From Natranaerobius thermophilus JW/NM-WN-LF (GTDB taxonomy: Bacteria; Bacillota; Natranaerobiia; Natranaerobiales; Natranaerobiaceae), in NCBI RefSeq assembly GCF_000020005.1, contig NC_010718.1:2872001-2936000 (forward strand): a stretch of 64,000 nucleotides of DNA. The letters run 5' to 3'. Under the pieces are notes generated by a model that saw only the letters and a program-made list of their open reading frames with translations, searched no databases and was not told the DNA's origin. Made by a program: the position numbers and the translations under genes. This document shows positions 55,543 to 63,756 of the stretch, piece after piece (position 1 is the stretch's first letter; each line of letters begins with the position of its first letter).

Positions 55543-56745
55543 TTGAATCGAACTGGACAGGAACCTTTGTTAATTAGATCTGTCAATGTAATCACCGGAC
55601 AGAATGACGAAATATTAGAACAGTACGATGTTTATATAGAGCAGGGAAGTATCGCTAAGATAGGCAAAAACTTAGCAAATGAGGCCAAGTTAGCTGATTG
55701 GAATGTCATTGAAGGAACGGGCAAGTATTTAATCCCAGGCCTAATTGACACCCATGTTCATTTAGTTTGGGACGGAAGTGGTGATCCCCAGGCAGAAATT
55801 GAAGGCAAAAGCGAGTCTTACATGGCCTTGATGGCTGCTCGACAAGCTCAAGATTGTCTTAAAAACGGCATCACTACTGTAAGAGACGTAGGAAGCCCGG
55901 GAGAAACTGTTTTAAATTTAAGGGATGCCATTAAAGGTGGAAAGCTTGAGGGTGCAAACATTGTCAGTTCTGGTTCTGCCCTTGTAATGATCGGTGGCCA
56001 TGGCTGGTTTTTAGGAACAGAAATTTCCGGCCCTGAAGAAGCACGCAGAGCAGCTAGAGAAGTTTTAAAACAAGGGGCTGACCTGATAAAAGTTATGGCT
56101 ACAGGCGGTATTTATACCCAAGGTGAAGAGCCGGGAGCTCCCCAACTCTCAGAAGAAGAGATGAGAGCTGCTGTGGTAGAAGCTCATAACCAAGGGAAAA
56201 AAGTGGCTTCTCACGCCCAGGGATCAACTGGTATCCACAACTCTATCCAAGCCGGTGTAGATTCAGTAGAACACTGCATATTTGCCGATGAGAAAGCATT
56301 AACTAATATGCAAGATAGAAATATCTTTATGGTACCTACCCTGGCGGTTATGAAGCGAATGGCTGATATCGGGGTTGGTGGAGGACTACCAGAATATGCT
56401 GCGGAAAAAGCCAAAAGAGTTGTCAAAATTCACAAGGAAACATTCAAAACTGCAGTTGATTTAAATGTCAAAATTGCAGTAGGTACAGATTTGTTTGCAC
56501 CTTATCTGCCTGTTGAGCAATATTTTACCGAATTAAAAATTATGAATGATTACGGTATGTCTCTGTCTGATGTGTTGAAGTCAGCAACATCAGTAGCTGC
56601 TGAACTCCTCCAGTTAGAAGATAGAGGTGTTATTGCAGAAAATAAAGTGGCAGATTTAGTTTTATTAAATGAAAATCCTCTTAATGATGTTAAGGCCTAT
56701 CAGAATCAAGAAATGATTATTAAAGAAGGTAGAATAATTAAATAA
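55543..56745 (+). CDS. Metal-dependent amidohydrolase, prolidase/imidazolonepropionase-like
   Basis: A 400-residue TIM-barrel amidohydrolase. Metal ligands: HVH in LIDTHVHLVWDG, the likely carboxylated lysine in GADLIKVMATGG, His in VASHAQGS, His in SVEHCIF, and Asp in KIAVGTDLF. This set fits the subgroup containing Xaa-Pro dipeptidases and other N-acyl hydrolases. The TTG start lies one base after the SSS stop, with GGAGGG inside the end of that gene. A paralogue is at 60602. The nearby proline-reductase-like protein suggests a prolyl dipeptide or a cyclic proline derivative as substrate, which is inference. Confidence 0.82.
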   Translation: MNRTGQEPLLIRSVNVITGQNDEILEQYDVYIEQGSIAKIGKNLANEAKLADWNVIEGTGKYLIPGLIDTHVHLVWDGSGDPQAEIEGKSESYMALMAARQAQDCLKNGITTVRDVGSPGETVLNLRDAIKGGKLEGANIVSSGSALVMIGGHGWFLGTEISGPEEARRAAREVLKQGADLIKVMATGGIYTQGEEPGAPQLSEEEMRAAVVEAHNQGKKVASHAQGSTGIHNSIQAGVDSVEHCIFADEKALTNMQDRNIFMVPTLAVMKRMADIGVGGGLPEYAAEKAKRVVKIHKETFKTAVDLNVKIAVGTDLFAPYLPVEQYFTELKIMNDYGMSLSDVLKSATSVAAELLQLEDRGVIAENKVADLVLLNENPLNDVKAYQNQEMIIKEGRIIK

Positions 56746-56809
56746 GTTAGATAAATTCAACTACAGTTTTAGCAAGCAGAATTTAATAAGGGCTTGTCCA
56801 TTTAAAAGA

Positions 56810-56872
56810 GGCTTGTCCATTTGCTAGAGTAAATTTTGATATAACTCTACGCTTCAATGGGCAAGCCTTTTT
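56810..56872 (+). terminator. Terminator after the amidohydrolase gene
   Basis: GGCTTGTCCATT pairs with AATGGGCAAGCC and is followed by TTTTTT. A second copy of GGCTTGTCCATT lies just before it at 56790. Confidence 0.75.
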
Positions 56873-57017
56873 TGTTCTTAGGCTATATAACAGGATGTTA
56901 TTTGCTATTCATGGGATAAAATTTTTCCTGTAAAATTCTCATAATGGTTCAAGCAACAGTTAAAACTAGAAATGTTAAAACAGCTTCGCAACAGATCATC
57001 AAACAGGAGGATTTTAT

Positions 57018-58949
57018 ATGAATAGACATTTAGAGATACAAGGTTTTCAAATTTCCGAACTAAATTTGAATTCCCATGGTAGGACTGAAATTCAAGGTAA
57101 TAAATTATTAGTAAATAGTAATATTACTCAAGAAGTAGCAGCCAAATATCCCGAGCTAAAAGATATTAAAATGCGCGTATTCACTAGCAAAGATGAAGAT
57201 ATTGAAGTGAATACCATGATGGATGTTATTCCTGTAAAGACTAAAATGGAAGATAAAATGGGTACAGGTACCACTTTAGAGTTGAATGGCATCACAGTAT
57301 TACTGACAGGGAGAGAAGCCAGCGGCAAACAGGTAGCGGAATTCGGTAGCACTGCTGGAAAAGTTTCAGAAAAGATCGCCTTTAATATGCCTGGTTGTCC
57401 TGATGAAGAAGATTTAATATTAAACCTGGATATGATAATCGAAGACGGTATAGCCATGACTAGGGACGGTCCTACAGCCTGTCACAGGGCAGCTGATGAA
57501 ATAATACAAGAAATCAGAAATGCAATTAAAAGGGACATAAATAATACTCCCCCTCATACTACTACAACAGTCACTGAAGGAGATACTCCGTCCCATCAAG
57601 ATAAGCCGGAAGTTGTTCTAGTCAAAGAAATGATGGGTCAAGGGGGAATGCATGATAATTTATTGCTTCCTCTAGAACCTTGTGGAGTAACTGGTGGTAA
57701 GAGCGTAGTAGATTTGGGCAATGTCCCGGTGCTAATGTCACCCAATGAAGTTAAAGACGGTGGCATCCATGCCATGACCTGTGTAGGACCATCAACTAAA
57801 GAAACCACTAGACATTATTCTAGGGATCCGTTACTCCATAAATTATATGAAGACACAGATCTTTATTTCTCTGGAGTATTGGCCGTAGGCTCACCTCAAT
57901 CAAATCATGAAAAAGAGTATGTAGCTGAACGTGTGGGCATGGCTATGGAAAAACTTCAACCTGATGGTGTAATTGTTATGACTGAAGGTTTCGGGAATAA
58001 CCATATTGATTTTGCCAAACACATTGAAGAAGTGGGTAAAAGAGGTTTCCCGGTAGTTGGGGTTACTTATGCAGCTAAACAAGGAGCTTTAATTATCGGA
58101 AATGAATTTATGGATGCCATGGTGGAATTAAACAAAAGCGATAGTATGTTTGAAACGGAAGTATTAGCTGAAAACACATTGACCGATTGGGATGCTGACA
58201 GAGCAGTTACCATGCTAAAAAACAAATTAACCAATAATACTGAATTAATAAATTCGGAAGTTCCTGTCCCCCAACAGCCTCCCGCTGTTTGGACAGAAGC
58301 TCCTAAGGATCTATCTAATACGAAAGTAGCCCTGGTTTCAGCTGCAGGTATTCATTTAAAAGATCAAGAGCCCTTTAATAAGGCTGGAGATAACACTTAT
58401 CGAAAAATCCCTTGGGATGTGAGTTCTGAAAATTTAATGGTAACTCACGGAGGATATGACCACAAGGACGTCAGACAAGATATAAATTGCATGTTCCCCA
58501 TCGACAGATTAAACGAACTAGCGGATGAGGGAATGATTAAAGGAGGCAGTGCCAGCCATATAGGTTTTATGGGAGGTGGAGGCGATTTTGATGCCTTCAA
58601 TGATAGTGTAGGTCCAGAAATAGCACAGCAATTGAAAGAAGCTGAAGCAGGAGCAGCCATTTTCACTGCTGGATGAGGAACTTGTCATCGCTCTGCCGTG
58701 ATTGTGCAGAGAAGGGTTGAAGAAGCCGGTATACCAACAATAATGATTGCCGCTCTGCATCCTGTAGCTAAACAGCAAGGTTCACCTAGAGCTGTTCACG
58801 CTTTAGTTCCCATGGGTGCCAATGTAGGCCCTCCCAATGATGTAAAAGTGCAAAAGAATATTATACGAGAAGCCCTGCAAAACCTTATTGAAATAGATGA
58901 ACCAGGTAAGTTTATTAGTATACCTTATGAATACCAAGCAAAAATATAA
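57018..58949 (+). CDS. D-proline-reductase-like selenoprotein, PrdA-type and PrdB-type parts fused
   Basis: The frame runs through an in-frame TGA (58674-58676) to TAA at 58949, 643 residues with Sec553. Residues about 1-180 resemble the PrdD/PrdA beta region (VLLTGREASGKQVAEFGS, then PTACHRAADEIIQEIRN). Residues about 200-400 resemble the PrdA alpha region; Cys255 in GIHAMTCVGPSTKE is the probable self-cleavage site that becomes the pyruvoyl group. Residues about 425-643 are PrdB: VALVSAAGIHLKDQEPF, HGGYDH, INCMFPIDRL, SHIGFMGGGGD, then TAG-Sec-GTCHRSAVIVQR and PRAVHALVPMGAN. The sequence after the TGA continues PrdB without a gap, so this is decoding, not decay. In known systems PrdA and PrdB are separate proteins. 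The enzyme would reductively open a proline-like ring using thiol or thioredoxin-type electrons. ATG follows CAGGAGG. No prdC, prdE or racemase gene is adjacent. Confidence 0.85.
58691..58711 (+). promoter_or_regulatory. SECIS-like hairpin after the Sec codon
   Basis: CTCTGC (58691-58696) and GCAGAG (58706-58711) form a perfect 6-bp stem around CGTGATTGT. The loop starts 20 bases after the TGA and has G at its second position, in the range expected for bacterial SECIS elements. Confidence 0.6.
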
Positions 58950-58966
58950 AACTTGGTAACAAAAAA

Positions 58967-59035
58967 GCCCTCAAGGATACATAACATTGCCCACAACTGC
59001 TATCAGTATCAGTTGGTGACAATGTCCTTGAGGGC
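58967..59035 (-). terminator. Terminator between convergent genes
   Basis: GCCCTCAAGGA with TCCTTGAGGGC, plus inner pairing, forms a long hairpin; the minus strand continues TTTTTTG, so it ends the AIM24-family transcript and may also serve the selenoprotein gene. Confidence 0.85.
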
Positions 59036-59068
59036 AAATTCTTTAAGGACCAAACTATAAATATTTTA

Positions 59069-59761
59069 TTAATTTTTACTCGGTAAATAACTTGATAACT
59101 CACCTGACAAGCTTTGAATAGGCATAGTTTGAAGCCAGACTTTACCAGGGCCTGTCAGGCTTGTTAAGAAAAATCCTTCTCCACCTAAGAACATATTTTT
59201 GATACCCTTAACCCTTTCCACACTCATATTAACACTTTCCTCAAAAGCACCCACTGACCCAGTTTCCACTTTAATAGTCTCTCCTTGGGCCAGTTCTTTT
59301 TCAACACATTCCCCGTCTATCTCAATAAAGGCCATACCGGTTCCTGAAAGTTTCTGCAGTACTAGGCCTTCTCCACCAAAAAAGCCAGCCCGCAGTTTTT
59401 TGTGAAAGTACAGGCCGTACTCTACATCTTCAGTGGCACATTAAAAAGATCTTCGTTGACAGATCATAGTTCCCTTGGATATATCTAGAGGAATAATTTT
59501 ACCAGGATAGGTGTGGCCAAATGCTACCTTGGCATTATCTTGCAGTCCTGTAAAATATGTCAAGAACATACCTTCACCGGAAACACTTCGCTTAAGAGCT
59601 CCCATGACCCCACCTTTCATACCGGTATCCATTTTTACATTGGCATCCATCCACTGCATGGCACCTGCTTGACAGTATAGTCGTTGGTCCTTTTGTAGAC
59701 TAATTTCTAGCATAGGCATTACAGAACCTAAAATCTGATAATCAAAATAAGACATATACAC
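59069..59761 (-). pseudogene. AIM24-family (TIGR00266) protein gene with one in-frame stop
   Basis: Read in one phase, this encodes 230 residues of the AIM24/DUF124 family. The pattern is MLEISLQKDQRLYCQAGAM, then GGVMGALKRSVSGEGMFLTY, then GTMICQRRSF, a TAA at 59441-59443, then CATEDVEYGLYFHKKLRAG and FFGGEGLVLQKLSGTGMAF and the rest to the normal end. Both halves are intact and in frame, so a single base change made the stop. Start is GTG 59761 or ATG 59755 behind GAGGAG. AIM24-like proteins have no settled function in bacteria. The downstream half has no good start of its own. Confidence 0.85.
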
Positions 59762-59781
59762 TCACTCCTCAAGCTTAACGA

Positions 59782-60495
59782 TTAATTAACTTCCGTTAAA
59801 GATTCCTCCGTATCGATCCAATAATAATGGTCTAAAATCATTTTAATACGTGGTTCCATGCCATCACCAAACTCATGGGGATATTGAATAACGACCAGGA
59901 AATAAGTTCCAGATTGCTCTCCAGAAAATACATTTCCCGAAATGTTATTATCATAGTAAATACCTGCGTCCATGGCCCAAGGATGCTTTTCCAAGAGTTC
60001 TTCCTTTATTTCTGAATCTGATTTTTCCAATTCATAATCCATTTCACTTGAAAATTCTTGTAAATTTAGCTCCCCCTGAGAAGCTGGTTCCTTATCATTA
60101 TCGAAAATATAAAACTTGACAAAGGCATCTTTATTTACTTCACCTTGAAAATTGGAATAAAAAGCTTGAACCGAACCGTGATTCCAGGTTATCTCTTCAG
60201 TAATCATATCTTCAGGATAGTAAGTCAGGAATAAATCATCTGGATGTAAAAACCGCTGCAATTCAATTTCTTCTTCCATTCCTTCCATAGTCATAATATC
60301 AGTTTTGGTTTCAGGCCATTCCTCATAATTTTTGGGTTCTGAGGCATTTTCCTCTGATTCAGGTTCTGTGGCCGCATCACTGTTTTCTTTGGCCGCATCA
60401 TCACTGTTATTGAAACTACAAGCGGGCAGCACAATTAAAGTAGCAATTACTACAATTAAAACAAGTAAAGACATGAAAGCTCTAACTTTTGTCAT
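59782..60495 (-). CDS. Acidic lipoprotein of unknown function
   Basis: A 237-residue protein with a signal peptide and lipobox ending in VLPACS (Cys26), followed by an acidic, low-complexity tether (about 28-60). The body (ITWNHGSVQAFYSNFQGEV, then SGTYFLVVIQYPHEFGDGME) looks like a compact alpha/beta domain but matches no family I recognise. ATG follows AAAGAGGTAATG. It sits upstream of the AIM24-family gene on the same strand, 20 bases away, so the two were probably co-transcribed. Confidence 0.65.
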   Translation of the reverse strand: MTKVRAFMSLLVLIVVIATLIVLPACSFNNSDDAAKENSDAATEPESEENASEPKNYEEWPETKTDIMTMEGMEEEIELQRFLHPDDLFLTYYPEDMITEEITWNHGSVQAFYSNFQGEVNKDAFVKFYIFDNDKEPASQGELNLQEFSSEMDYELEKSDSEIKEELLEKHPWAMDAGIYYDNNISGNVFSGEQSGTYFLVVIQYPHEFGDGMEPRIKMILDHYYWIDTEESLTEVN

Positions 60496-60601
60496 AACGC
60501 CATTACCTCTTTCTTTTTGATTATTTTGTATTTATATATTAAGACGAAGATACTGGCAAAAAGTTACTGCCCGTTTAATTGCTGCCTGACAAAAATTAAT
60601 T

Positions 60602-61825
60602 CTAGACGGATTCGGCGATAGTTAATTCCTCAGGTTTGATCTCCCTACCCATTTTGTATATACTGTGGATTTTTTCAATATCTTCAATATCTGCTACAGG
60701 ATCTCCATCAATAATTAACAGATCAGCATACAATCCCGGTGCAATTTGACCAACTTTATCGGAAATTCCGAGAAGTTCTGCCCCCATGTAAGTGGCTGTT
60801 TTTATTGCTTCTAAAGGATCCATACCGTGTTTTACCATCAATTCCAGTTCAAAACTGTTTTTACCATGTTCGTTAAAAGGAGTACCAGCATCGGTTCCCA
60901 AGGCAATATTGACACCTGCTTCATAAGCTTTTTTAAAGTTGCTTACATGATCCTCAATAATAGCATCACTTTTTTTAACGGCATGTTCGGGAATACCAGC
61001 TTCTCTACCTTTTTCAGAAATCCAATACGGAGCAGATAAAGTTGGAACTAAGTACACTTCTTGTTCTACCATGGTTTCTATGATGTCATTATCGAGAAAA
61101 ATACCATGTTCTACTGAATCAATGCCAGCTTCAATGGCATTTTTTATACCCCTGATTCCCTGGGCATGAGTTGCTGTTTTTTTGCCACCCTTGTGAGCTT
61201 CTTCCACAGCAGCTTTGATTTCTTCTTTGGTAAGCTGGGGAGACCCTGGTTCTACTCCTTCTGTCATGACACCACCGGTGGCCATTATTTTCAATAAATC
61301 CGCACCCTTTTTCAGCTGTTTTCTAGCTCCTTTTCTGGCTTCACTTTCTCCATCAATCTCTTCACCAATGGCCCAACCATGGCCGCCTGTCATAGTAAGA
61401 ATTTTACCCGATGCGAACATCCTAGGGCCAAGATGTTTTCCTTCATGTATGCTATCTCTCAAGTCAAGATCAACGTAATTCTTTCCACCCATATCTCTTA
61501 CAGTAGTCACACCAGAGAGTAAAGTTTTCAAAGCATAGCTGGCAGCTTTCAATCCGGTCCGGGCATCGGATTCCTTAGTCAGGACAGAAAAAGGATCAGC
61601 ACAGGGCTCAAAGCAAAAATGTACATGGGTGTCCACTATGCCTGGCATAAGAGTTTTACCTTGATAGTCTCGAATTTCCGCATCTGAGGGGATATCTATC
61701 TCGTCCATCTCACCCCAAGAATGAATTTCACCTTGTTCATTTATGACCACCACTCCATTAGGTACCGGCTCCTTTCCTGTACCATCAATAATTGTAACAT
61801 TCGTCAAAGCCTTTATAGCCTTCAT
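60602..61825 (-). CDS. Metal-dependent amidohydrolase, paralogue of the 55.5-kb enzyme
   Basis: A 407-residue enzyme with the same ligands as its paralogue: HVH in IVDTHVHFCFEP, lysine in GADLLKIMATGG, His in TATHAQGI, His in SVEHGIF, Asp in IALGTDAGTPFNEHG. The last stretch matches imidazolonepropionase-like and Xaa-Pro dipeptidase relatives. ATG follows AAGGGGGTAG. Two related hydrolases flanking the proline-reductase-like gene suggest related but not identical substrates. It appears to be a single-gene unit, with a full dispersed repeat just upstream. Confidence 0.82.
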   Translation of the reverse strand: MKAIKALTNVTIIDGTGKEPVPNGVVVINEQGEIHSWGEMDEIDIPSDAEIRDYQGKTLMPGIVDTHVHFCFEPCADPFSVLTKESDARTGLKAASYALKTLLSGVTTVRDMGGKNYVDLDLRDSIHEGKHLGPRMFASGKILTMTGGHGWAIGEEIDGESEARKGARKQLKKGADLLKIMATGGVMTEGVEPGSPQLTKEEIKAAVEEAHKGGKKTATHAQGIRGIKNAIEAGIDSVEHGIFLDNDIIETMVEQEVYLVPTLSAPYWISEKGREAGIPEHAVKKSDAIIEDHVSNFKKAYEAGVNIALGTDAGTPFNEHGKNSFELELMVKHGMDPLEAIKTATYMGAELLGISDKVGQIAPGLYADLLIIDGDPVADIEDIEKIHSIYKMGREIKPEELTIAESV

Positions 61826-61867
61826 GATTCTAAGCTACCCCCTTTTAGTCAATAAGTAATTCAGTAA

Positions 61868-61953
61868 AGCTGTATTAAAGTTGAATGTTGATAACTGTAA
61901 AATTTCAATCCGTTCGTTTGAAAATTTCACAGTTCAACAGCTAAATATAACAG
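61868..61953. repeat. Dispersed palindromic MITE-like repeat, full copy
   Basis: GCTGTATTAAAGTTGAATG at the left and CTAAATATAACAGC at the right, with TGTAAAATTTCAAT and GAAAATTTCACAG pairing inside. It is the best copy for defining the element and lies between the divergently placed regions of the amidohydrolase and the recombinase-like gene. Confidence 0.75.
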
Positions 61954-61980
61954 CACTTTTCATAAAAGCTCTACACCAAT

Positions 61981-62012
61981 AAAAAAAGTTACCAAAGGCA
62001 GCCTTTGGTACA
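61981..62012 (-). terminator. Terminator embedded in the last codons of the recombinase-like gene
   Basis: On the minus strand TACCAAAGGC and GCCTTTGGTA are perfect arms, then CTTTTTTT. The stem covers the codons for the final residues TKGCLW and the stop. Confidence 0.85.
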
Positions 62013-62498
62013 ATAAAAGCAATAGTAAGTTTCATCGTAATACCCTATATATTTGAAAGTAAAGGTTTCTGGTTTCATATTCAAAGCCTGTTCAACTTTT
62101 CTGATATCCCTGGTTTTTTGAAAATAATGGTAGCCAAAAGTCTTGCGCATTGTTTCCTGGTCAAAATCTATCACTCCGTGGGTAACAGCTCTGTCTTTCA
62201 CAGCTTGAAATTCCTTATGGGAAAATAGTTCTTGATTTTCAGGCTGTGATTGCAAGAAATCATTGATTTCCCGGGGGAAACTTGGAGATAAGTAGAGCTT
62301 GACTTCATCTGATGTTAAATCTTTAACTCGTAATTTTAGTAGCTGTTCAAGCGTTAGTGGTGTAGATGTCCCCAGCTTAAATAACAAATAAGCCTTAAAC
62401 TCTCCCTTTTGGAGTAGATCATTTTTAATTGACCGCACGATATTTAGATCAAAAATGGGTTCAGATCCTTGACATTCATGTCTGTTAGAGGCACGCAT
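61989..62498 (-). CDS. Degenerate tyrosine-recombinase-like protein
   Basis: A 169-residue protein resembling only the catalytic domain of phage integrases. LTLEQLLKLRVKDL aligns with box I, but its arginine is missing. TMRKTFGYHYFQKTRDIRKV aligns with box II and keeps the second arginine but not the HxxR histidine. KYIGYYDETYY supplies the tyrosine region. Most of the active set is lost, so it probably no longer recombines DNA and may have become a DNA-binding or structural protein. Unusual is the C-terminal CFYCTKGC cluster. ATG at 62498 follows GGAGG, 23 bases after sppA, so they form an operon. Confidence 0.65.
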   Translation of the reverse strand: MRASNRHECQGSEPIFDLNIVRSIKNDLLQKGEFKAYLLFKLGTSTPLTLEQLLKLRVKDLTSDEVKLYLSPSFPREINDFLQSQPENQELFSHKEFQAVKDRAVTHGVIDFDQETMRKTFGYHYFQKTRDIRKVEQALNMKPETFTFKYIGYYDETYYCFYCTKGCLW

Positions 62499-62521
62499 TT
62501 TAACACCTCCATAGAAGAGGA

Positions 62522-63499
62522 TTAAAAATTACTTTGATAGCGAAATTCCACAGACGGAAGGTTTCTAGCCTTATCGATTTGCTCAGTTTCTTCCGAAAGG
62601 GAATCTAATTCTAATAAGTCACTTTCCTGAACCATGGGGAAAAACAGCTGATCAAACAAGCCTTCGGGTTCTAACCATCTGGTATTAGGGTCTTCAATGC
62701 CTGCCAGTTCACCAGCTTTGTCTACTGCCCTGTCTATACCGCCTAAACCATCAACAAGTCCCTGTTCATAAGCCGCTGTTCCAGTCATTATTTCGCCAGT
62801 AGCCACCTCATAAACATCTTCTTTATCCATATCTCTGTAATCCGAAACTTCTGCTACAAAGTGTTCATACATTTCATCAGATAGGTCTTGAATTATTTGA
62901 CGTTCCTCTTCTGTCATGGTTTCAAAACCCATATCTTTGTATTCACCTGTTTTTATTACCTCAACTTCAATTCCCAAATTGTCATATAATTCCTGGAAAT
63001 TATACATAACACTAATCACACCAATTGAACCGGTGGTGCTAGTATCCTGGGCTTTTATCCTGTCAGCTGCGGCAGAGATATAATAACCACCTGAAGTAGC
63101 CGAATCGGCCATAGATACTACTGTGGGCAGTTCAAAATCATCAATGATTGAAGCTATTTCCTGGGATGCTGCTACCGTTCCGCCGGGGGAATTAACTCTC
63201 AACACTACTGCTTCAGCGTTATCAGCTTTGGCTTTATCCAGACTTTCCTGGACAATTCTAGGAGAAATACCTAAACCTCCTGGACCGGGCCCTGCTGCTT
63301 CGGAAATTTCGCCTTCCAAATCAATCACATAAACCAGGTCATCTTCTTCCACAGGGTCAGCATCCAGCAGTGAAATAAAAGCTCCTCCCAAGAGAAAAAA
63401 AGACGAGAGAGCTATTATAAAAAAAGCTGCTATACCACCCACAACTATTAGAGCTTTCAACACAAATAACTTTAAAGAACTTTTCTCAGCTTCATTCAA
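62522..63499 (-). CDS. sppA: Signal peptide peptidase SppA (S49)
   Basis: A 325-residue membrane-anchored serine protease that degrades leftover signal peptides. One N-terminal membrane helix (about 10-43), then the S49 domain: VVLRVNSPGGTVAASQEI, the nucleophile serine in DSATSGGYYIS, and the lysine in IKTGEYKDMG. Length fits the short, single-domain Gram-positive form. ATG follows AAGGAGG. Downstream on the same strand is the recombinase-like gene. Confidence 0.92.
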   Translation of the reverse strand: MNEAEKSSLKLFVLKALIVVGGIAAFFIIALSSFFLLGGAFISLLDADPVEEDDLVYVIDLEGEISEAAGPGPGGLGISPRIVQESLDKAKADNAEAVVLRVNSPGGTVAASQEIASIIDDFELPTVVSMADSATSGGYYISAAADRIKAQDTSTTGSIGVISVMYNFQELYDNLGIEVEVIKTGEYKDMGFETMTEEERQIIQDLSDEMYEHFVAEVSDYRDMDKEDVYEVATGEIMTGTAAYEQGLVDGLGGIDRAVDKAGELAGIEDPNTRWLEPEGLFDQLFFPMVQESDLLELDSLSEETEQIDKARNLPSVEFRYQSNF

Positions 63500-63756
63500 T
63501 TCAAATACCTCCTTACCTTTAACAAATAGATTGATTTTTAAATGTTACTATAGAGAACAATTATAATCTCTATCATAAATTGTAACCCAACTAAATATTT
63601 ATATCAAAATTTATACAAATTAAGTGACATATTCCCAAAGCTAAAGCAGTGAACTTTCTGCTTATATTTATCGTAAAATTTGTTTTAAATTACCTAAAAG
63701 GTGTTAACTAATTTTTAAAGATTTGAGATAATTTTATGTGAGAGTGAGGTGAGATT

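Noticed and set aside
56895-56915. Sigma-54-like GGATGTTATTTGC before the selenoprotein gene
   Set aside because: Spacing between GG and GC is nine bases instead of ten.
59441-59443. Programmed readthrough of TAA in the AIM24-family gene
   Set aside because: No readthrough context is visible, and a single base change is the simpler explanation.
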